Source: Sinomonas notoginsengisoli (GTDB lineage Bacteria; Actinomycetota; Actinomycetes; Actinomycetales; Micrococcaceae). Taken from it: a DNA stretch of 64,000 nucleotides. Location: the NCBI RefSeq assembly GCF_021554725.1, contig NZ_JAIZDP010000003.1:62001-126000 (forward strand), read 5' to 3'. Of this stretch, positions 17,006-25,885 are shown piece after piece (positions within the stretch are counted from its first letter, which is position 1; each line of letters starts with the position of its first letter). The notes under the pieces were generated by a model that searched no databases, was not told where the DNA came from, and worked only from the letters and a program-made list of their open reading frames with translations. A program made the position numbers and the translations under genes.

Positions 17006-18372
17006 CACGCCACCGTGCATTGCTGAGCGGCGCGATCAGGCGCCCAGCAGGGGACCTTCAGCCCCGCCATGATGTCGGCGAGCGCGGCGCCCTGGGCCGC
17101 GAGGGTGGCCTTGACGTCCGCACCGTTGAGGCAGATCTGCTGGAAGCAGTTCTTGAACAGCTGGGAGACCTGCGGGTCCTTGTCGCCCAGTCCCACCGGC
17201 GGCAGCGCGAGGATGGCGTTGGCGGCGTTCTGCTGGGCCTTGACGGCCTTCGCCTCGAGTGCTATGCCAGCGGGGAGGTCAGAGCCGATCTCGGCGTTGA
17301 CCACCGGGAAGAACGCGTTCGACTTGAGGGTGTCGATCTGGGCCTCCGGCTTGGACAGGGCCCGGATCACGTCAAAGGCCCTGTCCTTGCTCTGCGAGCC
17401 CTGTGGAACGGCCATCCCGCCGACCACGAGGAGGTAGCCGAGGCCCTTCGGGCCCGACGGAGCCGGGACGAGTTGGAAGTCGTCCGGCTTGGCCGAGACA
17501 GCATTGATGAGCCGTGCCACGTGGTCCCACGCCACGAGGACCTCGCCATTGCCCAACGGCTCCTGCATGAAGTCGAAGTTGGTCGACGCCGGGTTCATGT
17601 TCGCCCACAGATCACGCATATAGGTCCAGGCCGTCGTGGCGTCGTTGTTGCGGAAGGTGGTGATCTGGCCGCCCGTGAAGCTCGGGAGGAGGAAGCCCTG
17701 GTAGAAGCGATGGTGTAGGCCCTTGGGCCCAGCGGGGATGCCGAAGACCGCCTTGCCGCCGTTGGCCGCCTTCGCCGCCTGCGCCCACGCGAGGAACTGG
17801 TCGTAGGTCAGCTTGTTCACGTCCGCCCCGGGCGGCAACCACTGGAGCGCCTTCTTGTTCACGGCGAGCACGTAGGTCGCCTGGATCCAGGGGATGTAAC
17901 GCGGCTTGTCCGTGCCGAGCTTCGCGAGAGTCAGGAGGTCCTGGGAGTATCCGCGGGTTTTGAGCTCGTCCATCAGGGAGCTCAGATCCTCAAGCTTGTC
18001 GGCGAAGGGGACGAGGTCTCCGTGCAGCCCGCCGATGAGCCCGACCTCGACCTTGTTCGCGTTCAGCTGCGACCGGATCGTGGTGTTGAAGACGCCCGTG
18101 TCCACAGGGTTGTAGGCAACGCTGAGCTTGTCCCCAACGGCCTTCTTGAGCGTCGACTCGTACTTCTGCCGCTCCTCGACAGGTGAAAACTGGGTGGACA
18201 GGAAGCTCACGGAGCCGGCCTCACCGCTGCCGCTCGTGTTGACGCTGCAGGCAGCGGACGAGAGCGCAGGCACGACGACGGCGGCGGCGAGTGTTCCGCG
18301 GAGGAACGTCCGCCGTGTCAACCCTGAGGTGATGGGACCTGAGGCGATGTGCCCTGATTCGATGGAGTGCAT
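17005..18372 (-). CDS. extracellular sugar-binding lipoprotein with Tat signal
   Basis: 455 residues from ATG 18372 with AGGAGG six bases upstream. A twin-arginine signal (TRRTFLRG, residues ~20-27) is followed by a hydrophobic segment and lipobox LSSAAC, so it is a Tat-exported lipoprotein on the outer face of the membrane. The mature part has the long two-lobe pattern of family 1 solute-binding proteins (for example LGYLLVVGGMAVPQGSQSKD). First gene of the importer operon. Ligand unknown; the glycosidase at the operon end suggests a glycosyl-glycerate or similar compatible-solute glycoside. Confidence 0.92.
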   Translation of the reverse strand: MHSIESGHIASGPITSGLTRRTFLRGTLAAAVVVPALSSAACSVNTSGSGEAGSVSFLSTQFSPVEERQKYESTLKKAVGDKLSVAYNPVDTGVFNTTIRSQLNANKVEVGLIGGLHGDLVPFADKLEDLSSLMDELKTRGYSQDLLTLAKLGTDKPRYIPWIQATYVLAVNKKALQWLPPGADVNKLTYDQFLAWAQAAKAANGGKAVFGIPAGPKGLHHRFYQGFLLPSFTGGQITTFRNNDATTAWTYMRDLWANMNPASTNFDFMQEPLGNGEVLVAWDHVARLINAVSAKPDDFQLVPAPSGPKGLGYLLVVGGMAVPQGSQSKDRAFDVIRALSKPEAQIDTLKSNAFFPVVNAEIGSDLPAGIALEAKAVKAQQNAANAILALPPVGLGDKDPQVSQLFKNCFQQICLNGADVKATLAAQGAALADIMAGLKVPCWAPDRAAQQCTVA

Positions 18373-18690
18373 GGTGGGCCTCCTGACCCTTGCCGAATCA
18401 TGTTGCGCCCCGCGCTCCCCCATGTCCCCGCCGCTGGCAGGCGCAGTCCTCATCGGAGCGAGAACTCTTTGTGATGACCGATCGTAAATTTGTGTTGCAG
18501 ATCACGTCAATGCCGCGATTCGCTGGTTCTCAGCCGCCATCCGTCCTAAACCGAACCGACGAGCCCATCCAACCTTCGGGCATCCCCCCAGGGCCTCTGG
18601 GGTGACTCGGCAGCCCGACCCGGACAGCCGCGCGCCATGGCGCGTCGCGAGCCACCGGGGCCCTCGTCCTCGCCTACTTCGGAGACGCGC
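18373..18690. other. gap upstream of the sugar operon
   Basis: About 320 bases between the binding-protein start and a doubtful small reading frame. The segment 18455-18520 is unusually AT-rich for this genome (GATCGTAAATTTGTGTTGC region) and probably holds the promoter of the sugar operon. No hairpin of note and no convincing gene. Confidence 0.45.
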
Positions 18691-18852
18691 TCAGCACCCC
18701 GTGATCTCGAGAACCGCGCCCGCGGGGGCCTCGAGGTCTCCGTGCTCTACGCTCACGAGTGCATCGACGCACTGGCAATAGGAGGTCCCCCCTCCGACGA
18801 ACTCGCTGTCGTATAGTTGGACAGTCCCCCGGCACACGCACCATCCCGGCAT
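18691..18852 (-). CDS. possible small Cys-containing protein
   Basis: A 53-residue frame from ATG 18852 (MPGWCVCRGTVQLYD...) with CVC and CQC pairs and no other similarity I recognise. GC at third codon positions looks lower than in neighbouring genes, and no clear ribosome-binding site is seen; a longer frame up to 18912 would run into the TetR start region. It could be a real conserved small protein or chance. Confidence 0.3.
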   Translation of the reverse strand: MPGWCVCRGTVQLYDSEFVGGGTSYCQCVDALVSVEHGDLEAPAGAVLEITGC

Positions 18853-18894
18853 GCCGGAAGGGTGCGGAAGCGTCCGGAAAGAGGTTGCTGCGCT

Positions 18895-19500
18895 GTGCTT
18901 GAACTGCCCCACGATCTGGTGACCCCGGCCCCGCCTCCGGCCACGCCCCGCATGGCCGCCCGCTACCGTCAGATCCTGGACACGGCAGCCCGCTTCGCAA
19001 CACGCGAGTTCCCCGACCTGGACGTCACCGAGGTGGCGAACGAGGCTGGTGTCTCCTCGAGCACTGCGTACCGATACTTCCCCTCAACGGCCCACCTGCT
19101 CCTTGCCCTGCACCGGCGCCAGCTGCTCGAGCTCCGCGCCCGTGTGGAGGAGCGCGCGAATACCGCCCGCACGGACGGGCAGCGCGTCCGGCAGCTTGCG
19201 GGCGCGGCGGTGGAACTGTTCGCAATGCGCCTGTCCCAGCCCGCCGTGAACTCCTGCCTGGATGAGCTCGTCGTCCCCGTGGAGCATGAGCTCTCGGGCC
19301 TCATCGGCGAAGTCGACGAGCTCTCGTGGTCAGTGCTCGGCCGGCTCGCCGGGGACGCGGAGCGCGGTCGGTGCATCGTGCATACAGTGTCCGGGCTCGT
19401 CTCGGCGGTCCGGACCGGCCGGCTCATGCCCTACGAGGCGGAGCAGCAGCTCAAGGCCGCGTGCGAGATCGTCGCTCGCCCCCGCGCCGCCCGGGGCTGA
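18895..19500 (+). CDS. TetR family transcription regulator
   Basis: 201 residues from GTG 18895. N-terminal helix-turn-helix: [20 protein letters not shown] ... [21 protein letters not shown], about residues 18-70. The C-terminal ligand domain is helical and unassigned. It is convergent with the MFS gene and diverges from the sugar ABC operon across about 520 bases, so it may control that operon. GGAAAGAGG lies somewhat far (11 bases) from the chosen start. Confidence 0.88.
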   Translation: MLELPHDLVTPAPPPATPRMAARYRQILDTAARFATREFPDLDVTEVANEAGVSSSTAYRYFPSTAHLLLALHRRQLLELRARVEERANTARTDGQRVRQLAGAAVELFAMRLSQPAVNSCLDELVVPVEHELSGLIGEVDELSWSVLGRLAGDAERGRCIVHTVSGLVSAVRTGRLMPYEAEQQLKAACEIVARPRAARG

Positions 19501-19523
19501 GCGGGCCCAGCCCGTCCGTGGGC

Positions 19524-20807
19524 TCAGGCGACGCCCCGGATCCTCGTGACGAGCACCGCTCCGAGAAGCCCAACGGCCGCCGCCGCAACGTAGAGGGACA
19601 CGTAGCCGGCGACGTGGACGACGAACGTGTACGCGATCACCGGCGCGAACACCTGGGGCAGCGAGTTCGCGATGTTGATGACGCCGAGGTCCTTGCCGCT
19701 GTCGGTCGCGGTAGGGAGGACTTGAGTGATGAGCGCGTAGTCGACCGCGAGGTACGTCCCGAATCCCGCGCCGAGGACGCCCGCACCCACGATGGCGCCG
19801 GACCACGTCGGCGAGAACGCAAGGATCAGCGAGGCAACCGCGATGATCACCGACGAGACGATGACGAGGGGCTTGCGCTTGCCCATGAGGTCGCTGAGCC
19901 ACCCGCCGGTCACAGCGGTGATGATCACCATGACCACGTAGAGGCCGGTCAGGATGAGCACCCCCGTGGCCGGAGGTATCCCGGTGGTCGGCTCAAGGTG
20001 CACGGCGTCCACGAGGAAGTACAGCAGGTACACGAGGACCATGTGGTTCCCGACATTGACCAGGAAGCGGGTGATCCAGGCCCACGCGAAGTCGGGGTAG
20101 CGGTGAGGGCTCACCCAGAACGAGGCGAGGAACGTCCCCAGCGCAAAGCGTCGCAGCGCATAGCGCGGCAGCGGATCGTCGTCAGCCCTGAACAGGTAGA
20201 CGACCATGCCGACCACGAGCGCCGCCGCGCAGAGCACGTAGCCGAGGGAGAAGTTGCCCGCCACGACCGCCCCGATCACCGCACCGATGAGGATCCCGAC
20301 GTTGACGCCCATCGCTGCGAGTCCGCCCACAGTGCCCCGCTGGGCAACCGGCACCCTGTCCGGGACGGCGGCAGTGATCGCGGCGTAGGCGGCGTTGCAC
20401 CCTGCCTGCACGAGGCACCACAGGACCGTCATGACCGCGATGTTCGGCGCCCCGGCAAGACCCATCAGCGCTGTCGCTGCAAGGATCACTCCCACGAGGA
20501 CCCACAGGCGCCGCCTGCCGAGGCGGCTGCCCGTGCGGTCGGAGAACGCCCCGAAGAGCGGGTTCGCCACCACCGATACCGCGGCCCCCGCACCCGTGAC
20601 GAGCGCGAGGATGGCCTCCTTCTGACCAGGCTCGAAGTGGGCGGCCTGCTGTGCGAGAAGGACCTGGATCGGGCCGAAGAAGGCGACGTTGATGCCGACG
20701 TTGACGAGGATCACGCCCATGACCCAGGGGAACCGCACAGGGGCTGTGGGCACGGCGAGGGAAGCAGGCGCGTCACTGGGCGCGGCAGAGCGATCGGGCA
20801 GCGCCAA
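19524..20807 (-). CDS. MFS transporter, sugar/glycoside type
   Basis: 427 residues with twelve predicted spans. MFS loop motif [19 protein letters not shown] near residue 82 and a second copy [15 protein letters not shown] near 310. The Gly/Ala-rich helices and the [13 protein letters not shown] loop are typical of sugar-associated actinobacterial MFS proteins. Neighbouring TetR and GntR genes and the glycoside importer suggest a related carbohydrate or its product, but the substrate cannot be read from sequence. Confidence 0.9.
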   Translation of the reverse strand: MALPDRSAAPSDAPASLAVPTAPVRFPWVMGVILVNVGINVAFFGPIQVLLAQQAAHFEPGQKEAILALVTGAGAAVSVVANPLFGAFSDRTGSRLGRRRLWVLVGVILAATALMGLAGAPNIAVMTVLWCLVQAGCNAAYAAITAAVPDRVPVAQRGTVGGLAAMGVNVGILIGAVIGAVVAGNFSLGYVLCAAALVVGMVVYLFRADDDPLPRYALRRFALGTFLASFWVSPHRYPDFAWAWITRFLVNVGNHMVLVYLLYFLVDAVHLEPTTGIPPATGVLILTGLYVVMVIITAVTGGWLSDLMGKRKPLVIVSSVIIAVASLILAFSPTWSGAIVGAGVLGAGFGTYLAVDYALITQVLPTATDSGKDLGVINIANSLPQVFAPVIAYTFVVHVAGYVSLYVAAAAVGLLGAVLVTRIRGVA

Positions 20808-20978
20808 AAGGACCTCCGGCTGGGGGCGGAACTGGTGCTCTCAGATTACGGCAGATCCCCGAATCAGGGCAGAAGTTTCAGCCCTTCCCACGCGTGCAGG
20901 GCCCTTGGCGGCGCGCACCACGACGTGACTCGCCCAGGTACCCCGTGGTGGGGCATTCCGGAGGGTATCGTCGCAGGG

Positions 20979-21647
20979 GTGGAAAGCAAGGTGTCGGCAC
21001 CCGATGAGGCGATGGCCGCGGTGGTCTACCAACAGCTCAGCAACGAGATCTTCTCCGGGAAGGTGCTCCCGGGCCAGCGCCTGCGCGAGCGTGAGCTGTC
21101 CGAACAGTTCGGCGTATCCCGCATTCCGGTCCGCGAGGCTATCCATCGTCTCGAGCAGGACGGGTTCCTCGTCACCGCGCCCCGCCGCGGTGCCGTGGTG
21201 CGGAAGCTGACGCTCAAGGACGTCGACGAGCTCTTCGACCTGCGCGTGCTCCTGGAGTCCTTTGCCGCGGCGGGGGCGGCCGAGAAGGTCCGGCAGGGCA
21301 CCGACGGCTCGATCCTCACCCAGACGCTGGCAGAGGCCAAGGCCGCCCTCGAATCGGGCGATGTCACGCGCACGTCTGAGCTGAACTCCGCGTTCCATGA
21401 CCAGATCGTGGTGCTCACGGGCAACGCCCTCCTTGAACGATCAATGCGGCCCCTCAGGGGCCTCAACCGGTGGATCTTCGGGTTGTCGGTCAACCGTCCG
21501 CTCGCGGTCAGTGCCCACGAGCACGACGAACTCGCCGATGCCATCCTGACGGGCCGTGCGCATCTCGCGGAGTCCCTCTCCGCGGCCCACGTCGAAGCTG
21601 GCCGCAAGCCAGTCATCGAAGGGCTCGCACGCGTTCTCATGGAGTAG
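20979..21647 (+). CDS. GntR family regulator, FadR/FCD subfamily
   Basis: 222 residues from GTG 20979; GTG 20991 is an alternative. Winged helix: [20 protein letters not shown] ... [20 protein letters not shown], residues ~12-60; then the all-helical FCD effector domain with metal-ligand type residues ([38 protein letters not shown]). FCD regulators respond to small organic acids or sugar acids. Divergent from the MFS gene across 171 bases, so probable control of it. Confidence 0.93.
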   Translation: MESKVSAPDEAMAAVVYQQLSNEIFSGKVLPGQRLRERELSEQFGVSRIPVREAIHRLEQDGFLVTAPRRGAVVRKLTLKDVDELFDLRVLLESFAAAGAAEKVRQGTDGSILTQTLAEAKAALESGDVTRTSELNSAFHDQIVVLTGNALLERSMRPLRGLNRWIFGLSVNRPLAVSAHEHDELADAILTGRAHLAESLSAAHVEAGRKPVIEGLARVLME

Positions 21648-21704
21648 CGGTTCCTCTCGAGCAGTGCTCGTCGCCGGAGGGGATCTTCAGGCTAGGCTCG
21701 TGCC

Positions 21705-23402
21705 ATGGCCCCCAGCCCTTGGACTGCCCACGCACGGCGATACCGCGAGATCGCCGACGTCCTTGCCCGCCACGGCCTGAGCCAGGTCCTAGCCCGCGCC
21801 GGATTCGGACGGCTCCTGCCCCGCGGAAGGAACTCTGCGGAGACGCCACCGGGCGCCCCAACCGGAGGGCCTGTGCACGTGCGCCTCGCCCTCGAGGAGC
21901 TCGGGCCCACGTTCATGAAGCTCGGCCAGATCCTCTCGACGCGCCCCGACCTGATCCCCGAGGCGTATCAGGCGGAGCTCGCGAAGCTCCAGGATGCGGC
22001 GCCGCCCGTCCCCGTCGAGGCGATCCGCGCGGTGATCCGCGAAGAGCTCGGCGAGGACGCGTTCGCGGATTTCGTGGAGTTCGACGACGTCCCGCTCGCG
22101 AGCGCCTCGATCGGCCAGGTCCACGTGGCGCGGCTAGCAGACGGTTTGGGCGACGCCGGCGACGCCGGCGGGACCAAGGTGGTGGTCAAGGTCCGCAAGC
22201 CCGGGGCGGTCGAGCGGATCCGAGAGGACCTTGAGATCCTCCGCAACGTCGCGGCGACGGCAAGCCGCGCTTGGCCCGTGCTCGATGACTACAACGTGGT
22301 AGGCCTCGTCGGCGAGTTCTCCCGGACACTGACCAAGGAACTCGACTACCTCGAGGAGGGCCGCAATGCCGAGCGATTCGCCGCCAACTTCGACGGCGAC
22401 ACCCGCTACCGGTTCCCTCGCGTGTTCTGGCACACGACGACGTCCCGAGTGCTCACCCTCGAGTATATGGAGGGCCTGAAGATCAACGACCTCCCCGCGC
22501 TCGACGCCGCGGGGCTCGACCGGCGTGCCCTCGCCGACCACGCTGCCGCGGCCCTCGCGCAGATGATCTTCGAGGACGGCTTCTTCCACGCAGACCCCCA
22601 CCCGGGGAACATGTTCGTGGAGCCGGGCGGACGGATCTCGGTCATCGACTTCGGCATGGTCGGCGAGATCAGCGACCAGCTGCGCAGCGACCTTGGCCAC
22701 CTCCTCATTGCGCTCGCACGCAAGGACCCGCGCCGCCTTGCACGCGCGCTGGAGGCGATGTCACTCACCGGTCCCGTCTCCGACCCCGCCAGGCTCGCGG
22801 CGGACGTGGCCGAGTTCATCCAGCTGTACGACGGCGTGGACCTCGCCGACGTCAACGTGACGCGGCTCGCGCAGAGGCTCCTAGGGGTCATCCGGCGCCA
22901 TCGCCTGCTCATGCCCGCCGAGGCGGCGATGATCATCAAGATGATGGTCATGGCCGAGGGCCTCGGCCGGGTGCTCGATCCCGGGTTCCGCATCTCCAGG
23001 GTCCTCGAGCCGCACGTGCGCCGGCTCCTGCTCGAGCAGTACTCCCCTGCCGCGCTCGTGCGCGGGCTCAAGGCTGCCGGGCTGACCGCGCTGGATCTGG
23101 CAGCTGACGTGCCGGACCTCGTGGACAGCCTGAGCCGGATCCTTGATTCCGGCGGCTTCGAGGTCCATTTACGGGCCGCGGAGCTTGAGCCGATCGTGGC
23201 CCGGGCCGAACGGATCGGCAACAAGGTCCTCGCCGGAGTCATTGCCGCTGCCTTCATCCGGGGGGTCGGCGAGGTCGTGGCCTCGGATCGGCGGTGGCGC
23301 GGTTGGCGCGAGCCGCTCTTGCGGACCGGCATGGCCGCGCTCGGCGGCCTCGGCGGGTACTTCGGCGTGACGAGCATGGCCCGCCGGCGCCTGCGCCGCT
23401 AG
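21705..23402 (+). CDS. ABC1/UbiB family atypical kinase
   Basis: 565 residues. KxGQ motif (FMKLGQILSTRPDLIP, ~72), Ala-rich nucleotide loop ASASIGQVHVARL (~130), FFHADPHPGNMFVE catalytic loop (~295) and VIDFGMVGEI metal-binding loop (~315); a C-terminal hydrophobic helix about 540-558. UbiB/COQ8 proteins are membrane-associated ATPases linked to isoprenoid-quinone metabolism; the actinobacterial copies are poorly studied. Convergent with the DUF302 gene, one base apart. Confidence 0.93.
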   Translation: MAPSPWTAHARRYREIADVLARHGLSQVLARAGFGRLLPRGRNSAETPPGAPTGGPVHVRLALEELGPTFMKLGQILSTRPDLIPEAYQAELAKLQDAAPPVPVEAIRAVIREELGEDAFADFVEFDDVPLASASIGQVHVARLADGLGDAGDAGGTKVVVKVRKPGAVERIREDLEILRNVAATASRAWPVLDDYNVVGLVGEFSRTLTKELDYLEEGRNAERFAANFDGDTRYRFPRVFWHTTTSRVLTLEYMEGLKINDLPALDAAGLDRRALADHAAAALAQMIFEDGFFHADPHPGNMFVEPGGRISVIDFGMVGEISDQLRSDLGHLLIALARKDPRRLARALEAMSLTGPVSDPARLAADVAEFIQLYDGVDLADVNVTRLAQRLLGVIRRHRLLMPAEAAMIIKMMVMAEGLGRVLDPGFRISRVLEPHVRRLLLEQYSPAALVRGLKAAGLTALDLAADVPDLVDSLSRILDSGGFEVHLRAAELEPIVARAERIGNKVLAGVIAAAFIRGVGEVVASDRRWRGWREPLLRTGMAALGGLGGYFGVTSMARRRLRR

Positions 23403-23403
23403 C

Positions 23404-23805
23404 TCAGGAGTTCTGGGAAACAGCGGCGAGGGCCGCGCGGAGGCGCGTGCCGGCGTCGTCCGCCACCGCCTTGACCCCGTCGCTCGTGCTGAGCTGCGCC
23501 ATGGTCTCCGGATCGATCGCCTCGATGGTCGTCGCGTCAGCCCCCTGGGCGCGGCGGACCACAACATTGCACGGCAGGAGCGCGCCCATCTGGGGCTCGG
23601 CGGCAAGTGCGCGGCTTGCGAGGTTGGGGTTGCATGCCCCGAGGATCACGTAGTCGCCAACGGCGTCGCCGGCATCTGGTCCGAGCTTGCCCGTGAACGT
23701 CTTCCTGATGTCAATCTCGGTGAGCACGCCGAATCCCTGCTCGGCGAGCGCCGCGCGGATCGCCTCGACGGCATCGGGGTAGGACAGGGGAACCTGGGTG
23801 GTCAA
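23404..23805 (-). CDS. DUF302 family protein
   Basis: 133 residues. The DUF302 pattern is clear: YPDAVEAIRAALAEQGFGVLTEIDI at the start, LGACNPNLASRALAAEP (~60) and LPCNVVVRR (~77) with a conserved Cys in each. No signal peptide, so cytoplasmic. DUF302 proteins often accompany copper and sulfur genes; here the gene lies downstream of the copper operon but is separated from it by a strong hairpin, so it may be only partly co-transcribed. Confidence 0.92.
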   Translation of the reverse strand: MTTQVPLSYPDAVEAIRAALAEQGFGVLTEIDIRKTFTGKLGPDAGDAVGDYVILGACNPNLASRALAAEPQMGALLPCNVVVRRAQGADATTIEAIDPETMAQLSTSDGVKAVADDAGTRLRAALAAVSQNS

Positions 23806-23846
23806 CGTGTAGGCAATAGCTCCACGCTGGCAGGCTCAGGTGAGGC

Positions 23847-23879
23847 GTGGCCAGGGGCGGAAGTCCCGCCCCTGGCCAC
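23847..23879 (-). terminator. terminator hairpin between copper operon and DUF302 gene
   Basis: GTGGCCAGGGGCGG, loop AAGTC, then its exact complement: a perfect 14-base stem. It follows the minus-strand propeller gene (stop at 23906) by about 27 bases. Confidence 0.8.
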
Positions 23880-23905
23880 AGGACCTCACGAAGGAGGCCC
23901 GGGCA

Positions 23906-24775
23906 TCACGGCTTCCGCGGCGTGTAGGCGGCGAAGGTCACGCCGCCGTCGGTCGACTCGCGCAGGCCTTCTTCGGTGGCAACCCACACGCGCACCGGGC
24001 TGTTCGCCTCCGGAGCGGCCGCGGTCAGGGCATCGACCCCGCCCGAGACCGTGCCGACGGGGGTCCATGAAAGGCCAGCGTCGGCGCTCGCATAGACCTT
24101 GCCGTCCGGCGTGATTCCGACGGCACGCTGCGCATCCGCGAACGCGGCGAACTGGATGACAGGTGCACCGGGAACGGCAGACCAGGTGCCTCCGCCGTCG
24201 GGAGAGGCGAAGAGCCCCTTCTCCGTTGTGGCGAGGACGGTGTCCGTGGTTGCGTGGCCAGCCAGCACTGCGGGGTGGATTGCCGAGGAAACGGTGGTCC
24301 AAGCATCCCCAGTCGCGGTGCGCTTGAGCTTCCCGTCAAATCCGACGAGCCCCGACTTCGTCACGGCGAGCGCATGGAAGTCGGATACTCCCTCGTTGGA
24401 GACGGTGGCCCAGGTCTGGCCGCCGTCGGTGGAGCGCAGGAGCCCGAGCGGGTTGGGCTTCGAGGTCCCGGCGCCAGGATGGCCAGAGGCCCACAGAGTC
24501 CCTTGCGGGTCGCCCACGAAGCCCATGAAGTCGTGGGGGATGCTGATCCGCTCGGGCTTGTCCCCACTCATGTCGTAGACGCCCTCGTGGGTGCCCACGA
24601 GCACGCGCGTGCCGTCGGCCGTGGCCGCCACGCCGTGGACATGGCGTCCGGGCGCCGATGACGACGCGCTCTGCCCAGCGGGCGCGGCGGTACCGGCCGG
24701 GCTGGCTGAGCATCCGGCGAGTGCCACCCCTACGGCTGCGGCCGCTGCGAGGACCGACGTCACACGGGCTTTCAC
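23906..24775 (-). CDS. beta-propeller lipoprotein of the copper operon (F510_1955 glycosylhydrolase-like)
   Basis: 289 residues from GTG 24775, which overlaps the DUF305 stop (GTGA). Signal peptide with lipobox VALAGC, then repeated sialidase/BNR-type blades such as STDGGQTWATVSNEG, SPDGGGTWSAVPGAP, SADAGLSWTPV and STDGGVTFAAY. These Asp-box repeats show a beta-propeller. I recall this type being annotated as F510_1955 family glycosylhydrolase, commonly next to copper genes; an actual sugar-cleaving role is doubtful since sialidase arginine triad residues are not evident. Probably an extracytoplasmic copper-stress protein. Confidence 0.88.
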   Translation of the reverse strand: MKARVTSVLAAAAAVGVALAGCSASPAGTAAPAGQSASSSAPGRHVHGVAATADGTRVLVGTHEGVYDMSGDKPERISIPHDFMGFVGDPQGTLWASGHPGAGTSKPNPLGLLRSTDGGQTWATVSNEGVSDFHALAVTKSGLVGFDGKLKRTATGDAWTTVSSAIHPAVLAGHATTDTVLATTEKGLFASPDGGGTWSAVPGAPVIQFAAFADAQRAVGITPDGKVYASADAGLSWTPVGTVSGGVDALTAAAPEANSPVRVWVATEEGLRESTDGGVTFAAYTPRKP

Positions 24776-25395
24776 AGCTGTCCCAGCAGGGACTTCATCT
24801 GCTCGATCTCCTGAGTCTGGGAGCCGATGATCGAGGTGGCCATGGACACGGCTTCGGGGTTCGAGCCGGAGCTCAGCTCGGTCCGCGCCATGGTGACGGC
24901 ACCCTCGTGGTGGGCAATCATGCGCGTCAGGAACAGCTTTGCCGCATCCGAGGCGCCCGCGGCCTTGAGGCCGCCCAGGTCGTCTGCGGTCATCATGCCC
25001 TCCATGCCGTGGCCGGCGGCGGCGGCCATCGCCGTGGGCTGGCCCCACGCAGCGAGCCAGCCGCGCTGGGTTGCGATCTCCGGCGCCTGGGCTGCCTTGA
25101 TCTGCTCAGCGAGCGCGGCAACCCGGGCGTCGAGGCCGGGCTTGGAGAGGACGATGCCGCTCATCTCCACGGCTTGCTCGTGATGCGGGATCATCATCTG
25201 CGCGAACATGGCATCGGCGGCGTTGAATACGCCTTGCGCCGAGGACGCCGAGGGCGCGCCCATGGGCATCGAATGCCCGCTGTGGTCGCCCGAGCCGTCG
25301 GGCCGCGTGGTGCTCTGGGCTGTCCCGCTGCACCCGGCCAGGGCAAGGATCGCGGCTATGGCAACAGAGGGCAGGGCAAAGGTCTTGAGGTTCAT
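24772..25395 (-). CDS. DUF305 family lipoprotein, copper-linked
   Basis: 207 residues with lipobox LALAGC (residues ~17-22). DUF305 has two ferritin-like four-helix halves; conserved MMIPHHEQAVEM (~67) and MIAHHEGAVTMA (~165) each give HH..E and Met residues that suit metal binding, and an extra His/Met-rich linker (HSGHSMPMG, AAGHGMEGMM) is present. The family is common in copper resistance loci. AAGAAG ribosome site six bases before the ATG. Co-transcribed with copB and the propeller gene. Confidence 0.93.
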   Translation of the reverse strand: MNLKTFALPSVAIAAILALAGCSGTAQSTTRPDGSGDHSGHSMPMGAPSASSAQGVFNAADAMFAQMMIPHHEQAVEMSGIVLSKPGLDARVAALAEQIKAAQAPEIATQRGWLAAWGQPTAMAAAAGHGMEGMMTADDLGGLKAAGASDAAKLFLTRMIAHHEGAVTMARTELSSGSNPEAVSMATSIIGSQTQEIEQMKSLLGQL

Positions 25396-25438
25396 GGTCT
25401 TCTTTCGATCAGGGAGGGGAATCGGGGCGTGCGCCCCG

Positions 25439-25885
25439 TCACGTCCTGCTGATCGAGAGCTGTGTCAGGTCGATGGCCGGTGGGCGTGCGAGCACGGCGC
25501 CGGGTGCATGGGCCACCGGCGGCAGAGGGAGGGCGTCTGAACGCTCAAGGGCGACGACGCCGGGCGGCGCCGGGGGAATTCCGCCGGGTGCGGGGATGCA
25601 GTGGTCCGCGTGGGCCGGCACGCCTGGCTGTTCGGGGGCGCAGACAACTCCTTCACCCGAGACTGCCTCGTGCGGATGGACTGCGTGCCCCGCGGGCTGC
25701 CCCGCGATGTGTGCCCCGAGCGCGTGCGTTCCGGGCGTGTGCATTCCGAACAGGCCCACCACAAGGGCCGCCACGAGGAGTGCCCAGCGTGCCAAACGGC
25801 ACAACTCGCGGGCGGAAACGGGGCCTCCGGCCCGGATTCCGGTGCGAGTTGTGCAGACTGGCATGCCTCCCACGCTACCGAACAT
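25439..25885 (-). CDS. DUF6153-like small protein with one membrane span, copper operon
   Basis: 148 residues; the start may be the ATG at 25885 (overlapping the copB stop) or 25864. One hydrophobic segment (LARWALLVAALVVGLFGMHTPGT) near residue 31 and a His-containing, Pro-rich exported part (HAVHPHEAVSGEG, HADHCIPAP) with two Cys, which could bind copper. I recall similar proteins (DUF6153) beside actinobacterial copper genes. No enzymatic motif. Confidence 0.75.
   Translation of the reverse strand: MFGSVGGMPVCTTRTGIRAGGPVSARELCRLARWALLVAALVVGLFGMHTPGTHALGAHIAGQPAGHAVHPHEAVSGEGVVCAPEQPGVPAHADHCIPAPGGIPPAPPGVVALERSDALPLPPVAHAPGAVLARPPAIDLTQLSISRT

Noticed and set aside
19326-20978. Very long open plus-strand frame running antisense through the MFS gene into the GntR gene
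   Set aside because: It is the mirror of a well-supported membrane transporter gene; only its last part (from 20979) encodes a recognisable GntR protein.
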